Source of the DNA: Bacteroidaceae bacterium
GTDB taxonomy: Bacteria; Bacteroidota; Bacteroidia; Bacteroidales; Bacteroidaceae
Length of the DNA stretch: 37,203 nt
NCBI GenBank assembly: GCA_017428785.1
Contig: JAFRQD010000021.1
Location: forward strand, 1-37,203
Reading direction: 5' to 3'
Positions within the stretch are counted from its first letter, which is position 1. Every line of letters starts with the position of its first letter. The position numbers and the translations under genes are program-made. Shown here piece after piece: positions 1-6,576 of this stretch. The notes under the pieces were generated by a model. The model was not told the origin of the DNA. It searched no databases and worked only from the letters and a program-made list of their open reading frames with translations.

Positions 1-66
1 AAAGTGAAAAGTGAAAAATTATAATAAATGCGAAATATCTTTAATCTCTAATCCTTTATCTCTAAT
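1..66. repeat. Heptad array pair upstream of phoH
   Basis: A-rich 7-base units (AAAGTGA twice, then AAAATTA, TAATAAA) fill bases 1-28. Four T-rich heptads (CTTTAAT, CTCTAAT, CCTTTAT, CTCTAAT) fill 39-66. The two arms are loosely complementary and lie just before the phoH promoter. The left arm may continue beyond the window start. Confidence 0.6.
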
Positions 67-74
67 CTTTTTAT

Positions 75-82
75 TACTTTTG
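75..82 (+). promoter_or_regulatory. Promoter -7 box of the phoH operon
   Basis: TACTTTTG matches the Bacteroidetes -7 consensus TAnnTTTG and lies 17 bases before the phoH ATG. No convincing -33 TTTG is seen, because heptad repeats occupy that position. It probably drives phoH-purC-menG-aroE. Confidence 0.6.
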
Positions 83-99
83 CATTAAAATACTGGCGA

Positions 100-1068
100 A
101 TGATAGAAAAGCATATCCTTATCGAGGACATCGACCCCCTGCTGCTTTATGGCGTGAACAACATCAATATGCAGATGCTGAAGGCACTCTATCCGAAGCT
201 CCGCATCGTGGCTCGAGGCAACGTCATACATGTGATGGGCGACGAACTGGAGATGTGTGCCTTCGAGGAAATCGTGCAGAAACTGCAGAAGCACATCAAC
301 AAATACAACAGTCTGACCGAAGAGGAACTCCTGCACATCACGCGGGGCGAACGCTCGGAGCGCGACGGAGTGGAAGGCGTGATTGTCTATAGTGTGACTG
401 GCCGCCCGATATGTGCCCGCACGACCAACCAGCAGTTGCTCGTCAAAGCCTATCAGGAGAACGACCTCGTCTTTGCTGTAGGACCGGCAGGCTCTGGCAA
501 AACGTACACCAGCATAGCCCTCGCCGTGCGTGCCCTCAAGAACAAAGAGATAAGGCGGATCGTCCTGTCGCGTCCCGCAGTAGAGGCCGGCGAGAAACTC
601 GGCTTCCTGCCCGGCGACATGAAGGAGAAGATAGACCCCTATCTCCAGCCGCTGTATGACGCGTTGGAGGACATGATACCGACCCAGAAGCTACGCGAGA
701 TGATGGATCAGAACATTATTCAGATTGCTCCGCTTGCCTTTATGCGAGGCCGCACACTGAGCGACGCCGTCGTCATCCTCGATGAGGCACAGAACACAAC
801 CTCTGCCCAGTTGAAGATGTTCCTTACCCGTATGGGCATGAACACCAAGATGATTGTGACGGGCGACACCACTCAGATCGACCTCCCCCACAACGTCCGC
901 TCCGGTCTCATCGAGGCGCTCGGCCTACTGAAGGACATCAAAGGCATCGGTTTCATCGAGCTCACCAAGAAGGACATCGTGCGCCACAAACTCGTCACGC
1001 GCATCGTGGAGGCCTACGAGAAGCAACAGACAGCCTCCCCCGACCCCTCCAAAGGAGGGGAGAACTAA
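100..1068 (+). CDS. phoH: PhoH family ATPase
   Basis: A 322-residue cytoplasmic P-loop ATPase of the PhoH (PhoH/YbeZ) family, which is linked to RNA metabolism and ribosome maturation. Walker A is GPAGSGKT (residues 128-135) and Walker B is VVILDEAQ (224-231). The N-terminal part before about residue 105 is the usual PhoH extension. The ATG at 100 follows a good -7 box and is the first in frame. Genes downstream on the same strand are purC, menG and aroE, an order I associate with Bacteroidales. The last residues (ASPDPSKGGEN) are encoded by a C-run/G-run palindrome that also supplies the approach to the stop, so the native C-terminus has probably been replaced or extended. The family call is secure; the exact cellular role is not known. 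Confidence 0.95.
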   Translation: MIEKHILIEDIDPLLLYGVNNINMQMLKALYPKLRIVARGNVIHVMGDELEMCAFEEIVQKLQKHINKYNSLTEEELLHITRGERSERDGVEGVIVYSVTGRPICARTTNQQLLVKAYQENDLVFAVGPAGSGKTYTSIALAVRALKNKEIRRIVLSRPAVEAGEKLGFLPGDMKEKIDPYLQPLYDALEDMIPTQKLREMMDQNIIQIAPLAFMRGRTLSDAVVILDEAQNTTSAQLKMFLTRMGMNTKMIVTGDTTQIDLPHNVRSGLIEALGLLKDIKGIGFIELTKKDIVRHKLVTRIVEAYEKQQTASPDPSKGGEN

Positions 1069-1069
1069 G
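1034..1069. repeat. C-run/G-run palindrome forming the phoH 3' end
   Basis: CCCCTCCAAAGGAGGGG (1044-1060) is a near-perfect palindrome after a CCTCCCCCGA lead. It is translated as the phoH C-terminus and runs to its stop codon. The same type occurs at 1119, 12169, 15473 and 33424. Confidence 0.7.
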
Positions 1070-1118
1070 GAGAAAGCATCTTTATAACTAACCAAAGGAC
1101 CCAAGCCCCGCAGCAGGT

Positions 1119-1153
1119 CCTCCCCCCTTTGGGGGGATAAGAGGGGGGCTGGA
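1119..1153. repeat. C-run/G-run palindrome between phoH and purC
   Basis: CCCCCCTTTGGGGGG (1122-1136) is followed by GAGGGGGGCT. It ends 6 bases before the purC ATG, so in the mRNA it would fold beside the purC start region. Confidence 0.7.
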
Positions 1154-1158
1154 AGTGA

Positions 1159-2103
1159 ATGAAAGCTTTAACAAGAACTGACTTCAACCTGCCCGGGCAG
1201 GTGAGTGTATATCACGGCAAAGTGCGTGATGTCTATAACATCAACGACGACCTCATGGTGATGGTGGCTACGGACCGCATCTCGGCCTTCGACGTCATCC
1301 TCCCCAAAGGCATTCCCTACAAGGGACAGGTGCTCAACCAGATTGCCGCCTCGTTCCTCGATGCCACAGCCGACATCGTGCCCAACTGGAAACTGGCAAC
1401 GCCGGACCCGATGGTGACGGTCGGTCTCAAGGCAGAAGGCTTCCGGGTAGAGATGATTATCCGTGGATACCTGACTGGTTCGGCATGGCGCGAGTACAAA
1501 GCAGGCTGCCGTGAGCTCTGCGGCGTGAAGCTTCCGGAAGGCATGAAGGAGAACCAGAAGTTCCCCGAACCCATCATCACACCGACCACAAAGGCTGAGG
1601 AAGGTCACGACGAGAACATCTCCGCCGAGGAAATCATCAAGCAGGGATTGGTCAGCAAGGAAGATTGGGAGACCATGGTTCGCTATACGCGTGCCCTGTT
1701 CCAGCGTGGTACGGAGATTGCCGCCGCCAAGGGCCTCATCCTGGTTGACACGAAGTATGAGTTCGGCAAGCGTGACGGAAAGGTCATCCTCATCGACGAA
1801 ATTCACACGCCCGACAGCAGCCGCTACTTCTATGCCGACGGTTACGAAGAGAAGTTCGCGAAGGGCGAGCCTCAGAAGCAGCTGTCGAAGGAGTTCGTGC
1901 GGCAGTGGCTCATCGAGCACAACTTCATGAATCAGCCCGGACAGACCATGCCGGAGATTACCGACGAATACGCTCAGAGTGTGGCCGACCGCTACATCGA
2001 GCTCTACGAACACATTGTGGGCAAGAAGTTTGTGCCTGCCGACAGCGAAGGCGACCTTGCCCGCCGCATCGAGAGGAACGTGACGGAATGGCTGAAACGA
2101 TAA
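1159..2103 (+). CDS. purC: Phosphoribosylaminoimidazole-succinocarboxamide synthase
   Basis: SAICAR synthetase of 314 residues. It joins aspartate to CAIR with ATP in de novo purine synthesis, in the cytoplasm. The N-terminus shows the family pattern ([12 protein letters not shown], then [20 protein letters not shown]), followed by the substrate-binding [16 protein letters not shown] and [15 protein letters not shown]. The length fits the longer Bacteroidetes/eukaryote-like form. The ATG at 1159 follows directly after a GC-rich palindrome. The gene lies 90 bases after phoH and its end overlaps the menG start by 16 bases, so it is very likely in one transcript with its neighbours. Confidence 0.97.
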   Translation: MKALTRTDFNLPGQVSVYHGKVRDVYNINDDLMVMVATDRISAFDVILPKGIPYKGQVLNQIAASFLDATADIVPNWKLATPDPMVTVGLKAEGFRVEMIIRGYLTGSAWREYKAGCRELCGVKLPEGMKENQKFPEPIITPTTKAEEGHDENISAEEIIKQGLVSKEDWETMVRYTRALFQRGTEIAAAKGLILVDTKYEFGKRDGKVILIDEIHTPDSSRYFYADGYEEKFAKGEPQKQLSKEFVRQWLIEHNFMNQPGQTMPEITDEYAQSVADRYIELYEHIVGKKFVPADSEGDLARRIERNVTEWLKR

Positions 2104-2822
2104 AGGGGCAAGGAGCAAGGAGCAAGGAGCGAGAGACTATACGGCAGATGTTCGACCGCATCGCGCCGACCTACGACAAGCTGAACCATCTTATGTCGCT
2201 CGGCATCGACCGTCGTTGGCGACGCAAGGCCGTTGATGCGCTTGGCAAGCACAAGCCGCAGGAAATCCTCGACATTGCTACAGGGACGGGCGACTTCGCG
2301 TTACTCATGGCCCGACGCATCCAGCCCCGCCACATCACGGGGGCAGACATCTCCGAAGGCATGATGAGCGTCGGTAGGGAGAAAGTCAAGCAGGAAGGAC
2401 TGCAGGACACTATCTCCTTCGAGCACGAGGACTGCATGAATCTCTCCTTCCCGGACGGTTCGTTCGATGCCGTAACATCCACCTATGGCGTCCGCAACTT
2501 CCAGGACCTCGACAAGGGACTGCGAGAGATGCGACGCGTCCTGCGCCCGGGCGGACATCTCCTCATCGTGGAGCTCACGCCGCCGCCGCGTTTCCCTATG
2601 AAGCAGCTGTTCTGGGTTTATGCCCACGTCGTGATGCCTTTGCTCGGCCGCCTCATCAGCCACGACAGCAGCGCCTACACTTATCTGCCGGCCTCGATGG
2701 AGGCTTTCCCGCAGGCGGAGCAGATGGAAGGCATCCTGCGCAGCGCCGGCTTCTCGGACGTGCAATGGCGTCGCTTCACCTTCGGCATCAGCACGATGTA
2801 CCTGGCAACCGCCCCACTCTAA
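2088..2822 (+). CDS. menG: Demethylmenaquinone methyltransferase (MenG/UbiE)
   Basis: SAM-dependent C-methyltransferase of 244 residues, making the last step of menaquinone synthesis. The SAM-binding motif [11 protein letters not shown] lies at residues 60-70. The [26 protein letters not shown] block at the N-terminus and the TYGVRNF and [21 protein letters not shown] segments are typical of UbiE/MenG. I chose the ATG at 2088, which overlaps purC by 16 bases; an alternative ATG at 2149 would remove the conserved residues just before MFDRIAP. Residues 7-16 ([10 protein letters not shown]) are translated from four heptads (2106-2133), so the N-terminus is unlike that of relatives. A MenA-like prenyltransferase lies elsewhere in the window. 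Confidence 0.93.
   Translation: MAETIKGQGARSKERETIRQMFDRIAPTYDKLNHLMSLGIDRRWRRKAVDALGKHKPQEILDIATGTGDFALLMARRIQPRHITGADISEGMMSVGREKVKQEGLQDTISFEHEDCMNLSFPDGSFDAVTSTYGVRNFQDLDKGLREMRRVLRPGGHLLIVELTPPPRFPMKQLFWVYAHVVMPLLGRLISHDSSAYTYLPASMEAFPQAEQMEGILRSAGFSDVQWRRFTFGISTMYLATAPL
2106..2133 (+). repeat. Four-unit heptad array in the menG 5' end
   Basis: GGGCAAG, GAGCAAG, GAGCAAG, GAGCGAG: four contiguous 7-base units, 28 bases, starting 2 bases after the purC stop. It is translated as the menG N-terminus. The same unit type occurs in aroE and in the gltA linker. Confidence 0.85.
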
Positions 2823-2873
2823 CTCCTCCAAGGGGAGAACTCATGGGCAATGTCGTCCCGCTTCGAGCGAAAA

Positions 2874-2902
2874 CTTCAATATTACAATGTTCAATGTTCA
2901 AT
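2874..2902 (+). repeat. Heptad array supplying the aroE start codon
   Basis: Units CTTCAAT, ATTACAAT, GTTCAAT, GTTCAAT run into GATTAAA. The A and T of the aroE ATG (2901) belong to the last unit. Confidence 0.7.
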
Positions 2903-3764
2903 GATTAAATTCGGCATCATAGGCTACCCTTTGGGGCACAGTTTCAGCAGAGGTTTCTTTACCGAGAAGTTCGCTCGCGAAGGCATCGACGCACAATACC
3001 TCAACTTCGAGATTCCCGACGTGACGATGCTCCTCGACGTGCTTCGCGAGAACCCCGAACTAAGAGGACTCAATGTGACGCTGCCCCACAAACAGGCCGT
3101 CATCCCGCTTCTCGACGAGCTCAGCGACGAAGCACGCGAGATAGGCGCTGTCAATGTGATTAGGATTGAAAGATTTGATGATTTACGATTTAAAGAATGC
3201 TCTGCTCAATCCTTAAATCCTCAAATCCTTAAATCCTCCATTCACCTGAAGGGTTTCAACAGCGACATCATCGGGTTTACCGACAGCATACGCCCTTTGC
3301 TGCAGCCGCACCATAAGAAAGCGCTCGTCCTGGGTACTGGCGGAGCAAGCAAAGCCATTTGCGTCGGCCTTCGCCGCATGGGTTTGGAGTGGAAATATGT
3401 GAGCCGCAATGGGGGACAAGGAGCAAGGGGCAAGGAGCAAACTTCCTGCCCCAACAATCCTCTTGCCCCTTGCCCCCTGCCCCTTGCCCCTTTGAATTAC
3501 TCCGACCTCACACCGGAAGTGATGGCGGAATACACCGTCATTGTCAATTGCAGCCCCGTCGGGATGTTCCCCAAAGTGGATGAAGCCCCGGCCATCCCTT
3601 ATGAACTCCTCACTCCCGAGCACCTTCTCTTCGACTGCGTCTATAACCCCGAGGACACCCTCTTCCTCAAAAAGGGCAGGGAGCAGGGAGCAAGGGGCAA
3701 GAACGGCTTGGAGATGCTCCACCTCCAAGCCATTGCAAGTTGGCGCTTTTGGAACGAAGAGTAA
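2901..3764 (+). CDS. aroE: Shikimate dehydrogenase with repeat-encoded insertions
   Basis: NADPH-dependent shikimate dehydrogenase (3-dehydroshikimate to shikimate), cytoplasmic, 287 residues. Substrate side: SFSRGFF (14-20), NVTLPHK with catalytic Lys64, and NSD with Asp122. Cofactor side: GTGGAS (145-150). The C-terminal NGLEMLHLQAIASW is typical. The ATG at 2901 gives the canonical MIKFGIIGYPLGHS start; an earlier ATG at 2850 would only add repeat-derived sequence. From memory, relatives are close to 250 residues. The excess sits in two loops made of repeats: about residues 90-115 (8-base units) and 171-198 (inverted GGGCAAG-type heptads). A third heptad array (residues 259-267) occupies a position where relatives have a similar motif of about the same length, so there it adds nothing. 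Active-site residues are intact. Confidence 0.95.
   Translation: MIKFGIIGYPLGHSFSRGFFTEKFAREGIDAQYLNFEIPDVTMLLDVLRENPELRGLNVTLPHKQAVIPLLDELSDEAREIGAVNVIRIERFDDLRFKECSAQSLNPQILKSSIHLKGFNSDIIGFTDSIRPLLQPHHKKALVLGTGGASKAICVGLRRMGLEWKYVSRNGGQGARGKEQTSCPNNPLAPCPLPLAPLNYSDLTPEVMAEYTVIVNCSPVGMFPKVDEAPAIPYELLTPEHLLFDCVYNPEDTLFLKKGREQGARGKNGLEMLHLQAIASWRFWNEE
3161..3239. repeat. Inverted octad arrays inside aroE
   Basis: Left arm 3161-3192 has four 8-base units (TAGGATTG, AAAGATTT, GATGATTT, ACGATTTA). Right arm 3208-3239 has four units (AATCCTTA, AATCCTCA, AATCCTTA, AATCCTCC). The arms are inverted relative to each other with a 15-base loop. They are translated in frame as a loop before the NSD motif. 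Confidence 0.8.
3414..3489. repeat. Inverted heptad arrays inside aroE
   Basis: Left arm 3414-3441: GGACAAG, GAGCAAG, GGGCAAG, GAGCAAA. Right arm 3462-3489: CTTGCCC, CTTGCCC, CCTGCCC, CTTGCCC. Four units per arm, complementary, 20-base loop. Translated in frame as a Pro-rich loop after the GTGGAS domain. It should form a strong hairpin in the mRNA. Confidence 0.88.
3674..3701 (+). repeat. Third heptad array in aroE
   Basis: GGGCAGG, GAGCAGG, GAGCAAG, GGGCAAG: four units, no inverted partner. It encodes GREQGARGK, at a place where I recall a naturally similar motif of equal length in relatives (G-x-E-Q-G-A). Confidence 0.7.
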
Positions 3765-3767
3765 CCG

Positions 3768-3921
3768 TCTGATACTCAGGAACAATCAACACCCTATAGG
3801 ATGTCTCCAAACGCCGCCTGCGGAAATTGCAATCGCCGCACGCGGGGATGGGCAACGCCGCACGCGGAAATTGCAATCGCCGCAGGCGGCGTTTTTTACC
3901 CCTCCACAAGGGGGTTGTCAG
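3768..3921 (+). repeat. 22-base-period palindrome array between aroE and tamL
   Basis: The core at 3812-3889 has four 12-base units spaced exactly 22 bases apart: CGCCGCCTGCGG, CGCCGCACGCGG twice, CGCCGCAGGCGG. The linkers are AAATTGCAAT, GGATGGGCAA, AAATTGCAAT. The first and last units are exact reverse complements over CCGCCTGCGG/CCGCAGGCGG. Flanking units keep the register with other stems: TCTGATACTCAG (3768), CACCCTATAGGA (3790) and CCCTCCACAAGG (3900). It fills the gap between convergent aroE and tamL and touches the tamL stop. Confidence 0.85.
3878..3897 (+). terminator. Intrinsic-terminator-like hairpin after aroE
   Basis: The last core unit, CGCCGCAGGCGGCG, folds as CGCCG/CGGCG and is followed by six T. 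On sequence it would end the phoH-purC-menG-aroE transcript. Confidence 0.6.
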
Positions 3922-6572
3922 AAGGGGTAGCCGATGGCGAAATGATAGCCGAGGGACTTGCCGAAGCTGGGCATGTTGTAGTAGCCTCGCTTGCCGGTGT
4001 TGTAGGGTGCGTGGATGCCGATGCCGAGATCGAAGCGAATGACGAGGAAATCGAGGTCGTAGCGGATGCCGACACCTGTGCCGAGGGCAATCTGCTTGCC
4101 GAAGTCCTTGAAGCGGAACTTGCCGCCGGGCTGGTTCTCGCTACCACGCAGAAGCCAGACATTGCCTGCGTCGAGGAATGTCGCGCCCTGCAGCTTGCCA
4201 ACAATCGGGAAGCGGTACTCCACATTGGCCTCCAGCTTGAAATCGCCCATCTGGTCGACATAAGAATACTGCGACTTCTCGGGATGATAACTGCCCGGGC
4301 CTATCGTTCGCATACCGAAGGCACGGATGCTGTTGGCGCCGCCTACGGAGAAGAGTTCGCTGTACGGCGCAGTCTTCGCATTGCCGTAGCTATAGATGAT
4401 GCCGCCGAAGGTTCGCATGGCAATCAGGCTGCGCTTCGTCAGGAGGAACTGGCGGGTGTATTGCAAAGTCAGCTTGAGGAACTGAGCGTAAGGCACTCCC
4501 AGGAGCCGCTTGCCCTCCTTGCTGTAGGAGTCGCCGGCAATGGCATAGAAGCTCGAAAGCAGCGCCGATGCCTCCTTCGCCGTCAGGGTCAGGGCAGAGG
4601 GATGCTTGGGGCTTCCTGCCCAAGAGAACGTGTACCACATGCTCGGCACGAACTGGTCGCGCATGGAGACGTAGAGAGCGGGATTGGCATTCATGATGGA
4701 ATCGAAGCGCTCCGTGCTGTGCAGCAACTGGTCGTAGGTGATGGTCAGAGGCGAGAACTCGTGCTTGATGCGCTGCTGGCGTTGCAAAGTGTAGTTGACG
4801 CCGCCGCTCCATGAGACTCTGCCGAAGTATCTTGCCCGATTCTGCCAGCGGGCCTGCAGGTCGAGGGCTGTGGTGGCCACAAACTTGCGACCTATCTTCT
4901 TGCCCAGCCCGAAGAAGCGGAAGCGAGGATAGGACAGCGAACCGCTCAACCCATACTCATAGGAGTTGAACAGCGAGCGCTTGCCCTCGAGGTTGGCGCC
5001 TGTCTGCCATTCATACGAGCCCCAGAGCTTGAGCGTCAGCGTCTCGGCAGCCCGGAAGGCGTTGCGCTTGGAGAACGAGAAGCTGGCACCCGGACCTATC
5101 TGTCCCCCCGTCTTGCCCGTGAGGTTTCCCTGGAACTCGGCATCGTAGGGCTTGTCGAGCGTTGCATTGATGACGATGTCGAGCGTATCGGTCCCTGCCT
5201 TCACAACAGATTCCAGGCTATCGACGGCAGAGGCTTGTCCGCCGTCTGTTGCCTGTTGCCTGGGAACATAGTTGATGCGCAGGGACGAGAAGACATTCGT
5301 CGCCGCCAGCCTTTCCTGCATCAGCTCGCCGAGGGACTGCTTGTAGAGGTCGCCCTTGCGGAAGAGCAGCGAGCGCCACACGGCACGCGGCCGCAGCAAG
5401 AAGCCCTTAACGCCTTTCCAGGGAGAAGTCACGCCCTCCTTTCGCGTAAGGGGCTGACTATAGCCGAAGGAGTAACCTCCGCGCATGGCCATGCTATCCA
5501 CTATCTGCCGGTCGCCATATTTATAAATGTTCACGCGCGTGTTACCTATATTATATGGCCTCATGGCCTCTCTTGGGGCGGTTGGCGAAGGCTGCACCTG
5601 CAGTTTGACGAGCATAGGCGTCTGCAGTGTGTCGGCTCGGAAGTTGATATGTTCGTTGCGCTGATAATAGTAGCCCTGCTCTCGCAAAGCATTGACGATG
5701 CGGGTTCGCTCAGCCTCGAGGGTCACCACACTGAATGGGTCGCCGCGGTGCAAGGCCGAAGGCTCGGGGCTGTTCCTGATAATGCTGTCAGCCTCGGGAG
5801 GGAAGTTCATGTAGCTGATGCTGTCCAGATGATAGACGGGACCCGGATGGATATTGTAGCGAACACGCTCCTTCAATGAGTCGCGCGGGTCGGGAATGGT
5901 CTCGAAACCTGTCTGCGCACGGAAAAAGCCTCGACTGCGCAGGGTGTTCTTCGCAACGGTGGACCTCAGGCGAGGATTGACGTTGCTCATGAGCACAGGC
6001 GAAGCGGCAAAGTGGTTGAACATCCACTTGCCGAAACGATGCTTGCTGCCTGCATAGCGGTTGTAGATGAGCAGCTTGATGGGGAAGGGATGCGTCACGA
6101 AGCTGCTGCCCATGAAGGCTCCGTTGGGCGTATAGGAGAGCACGGCCTCCACCTCTGTCTTCGCTTCATCGAAAGCCGCCTTGTCCTTCTCCGAAGCATG
6201 ACGGAGGCTATCGCGAATGGCCTTGCTGTCCATGTCCTCCGACTTCAGGACAGAAGCATCGCCGCTCAACAAACCCTCCACCGTTGTGTAAGCGTCGGCC
6301 AAGGCAGTTATGACGCCCGTCTCCTGTCCGTTGTCGGCGGTCTGCTGTCTTTTGTCATAGTCGATGCTCTTGATGCCACGGTAAAGCGTCTCGCCCTCGG
6401 GCAGGTTCTTTGTGAGGGTACAAGCCGAGGCAAAAAAACACAGCAGGAGGGCCTTCAAAACGCCGCACGCGGAAATGCCCAACGCCGCACGCGGGGATTG
6501 CCATCGCCGCACGCGGGGATTGCCATCGCCGCAGCCGGCGTTTTTGTCCTTCCACTCTATATTGATTTTCAT
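3918..6572 (-). CDS. tamL: TamL-type lipoprotein of the BamA/Omp85 family
   Basis: Outer-membrane Omp85-family protein, 884 residues from the ATG at 6572, which lies 4 bases after the tamB stop. It has POTRA-like N-terminal parts and a C-terminal barrel (surface antigen D15 type) with the late SIRAFGMRTIGPGSY and LEANVEYRFPIVGKLQGATFLDAGNVW patterns. A lipobox (FFASAC, Cys51) follows a hydrophobic stretch and precedes TLTKNLPEGE, as in the lipid-modified TamL of Bacteroidetes, partner of TamB. Odd: residues 11-38 are translated from a 22-base-period array, putting the signal peptide far from the ATG. Without it the start would read MKINIEWKDK directly followed by LKALLLCFFASAC, a normal lipoprotein signal. 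A TTG at 6458 is an alternative start with a very short signal. Two further heptad arrays are translated within the gene. Confidence 0.9.
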   Translation of the reverse strand: MKINIEWKDKNAGCGDGNPRVRRWQSPRAALGISACGVLKALLLCFFASACTLTKNLPEGETLYRGIKSIDYDKRQQTADNGQETGVITALADAYTTVEGLLSGDASVLKSEDMDSKAIRDSLRHASEKDKAAFDEAKTEVEAVLSYTPNGAFMGSSFVTHPFPIKLLIYNRYAGSKHRFGKWMFNHFAASPVLMSNVNPRLRSTVAKNTLRSRGFFRAQTGFETIPDPRDSLKERVRYNIHPGPVYHLDSISYMNFPPEADSIIRNSPEPSALHRGDPFSVVTLEAERTRIVNALREQGYYYQRNEHINFRADTLQTPMLVKLQVQPSPTAPREAMRPYNIGNTRVNIYKYGDRQIVDSMAMRGGYSFGYSQPLTRKEGVTSPWKGVKGFLLRPRAVWRSLLFRKGDLYKQSLGELMQERLAATNVFSSLRINYVPRQQATDGGQASAVDSLESVVKAGTDTLDIVINATLDKPYDAEFQGNLTGKTGGQIGPGASFSFSKRNAFRAAETLTLKLWGSYEWQTGANLEGKRSLFNSYEYGLSGSLSYPRFRFFGLGKKIGRKFVATTALDLQARWQNRARYFGRVSWSGGVNYTLQRQQRIKHEFSPLTITYDQLLHSTERFDSIMNANPALYVSMRDQFVPSMWYTFSWAGSPKHPSALTLTAKEASALLSSFYAIAGDSYSKEGKRLLGVPYAQFLKLTLQYTRQFLLTKRSLIAMRTFGGIIYSYGNAKTAPYSELFSVGGANSIRAFGMRTIGPGSYHPEKSQYSYVDQMGDFKLEANVEYRFPIVGKLQGATFLDAGNVWLLRGSENQPGGKFRFKDFGKQIALGTGVGIRYDLDFLVIRFDLGIGIHAPYNTGKRGYYNMPSFGKSLGYHFAIGYPF
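5234..5261. repeat. Four-unit heptad array in tamL
   Basis: On the + strand: CTTGTCC, GCCGTCT, GTTGCCT, GTTGCCT. Translated in tamL as RQQATDGGQA, a low-complexity loop. Confidence 0.7.
6317..6358. repeat. Six-unit heptad array in tamL
   Basis: On the + strand: CCGTCTC, CTGTCCG, TTGTCGG, CGGTCTG, CTGTCTT, TTGTCAT. Translated in tamL as KRQQTADNGQETG near the mature N-terminus. Related to the array at 5234, as both encode RQQ(A)T(A)D-like peptides. Confidence 0.7.
6461..6548 (+). repeat. 22-base-period array inside the tamL signal region
   Basis: Four 12-base units at 6461, 6483, 6505 and 6527 (CGCCGCACGCGG three times, then CGCCGCAGCCGG). The linkers are AAATGCCCAA, GGATTGCCAT, GGATTGCCAT; then CGTTTTTGTC. 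The same 78-base core occurs at 3812, 14022, 28373 and (inverted) 19370. It is open in the tamL reading frame without stops. In the tamL mRNA it reads as a string of GC hairpins ending in a GCGGCGTTTT-like sequence. Confidence 0.9.
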
Positions 6573-6576
6573 ACTG

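Noticed and set aside
1905-2087. Longer N-terminus for menG
   Set aside because: The extra codons are inside purC in another frame and do not resemble MenG. The start at 2088 gives the conserved region soon after.
3801-4814. Open frame of 337 codons on the + strand over the tamL 3' end
   Set aside because: It begins in the period-22 array and then mirrors tamL in antisense. tamL has clear domain and signal features.
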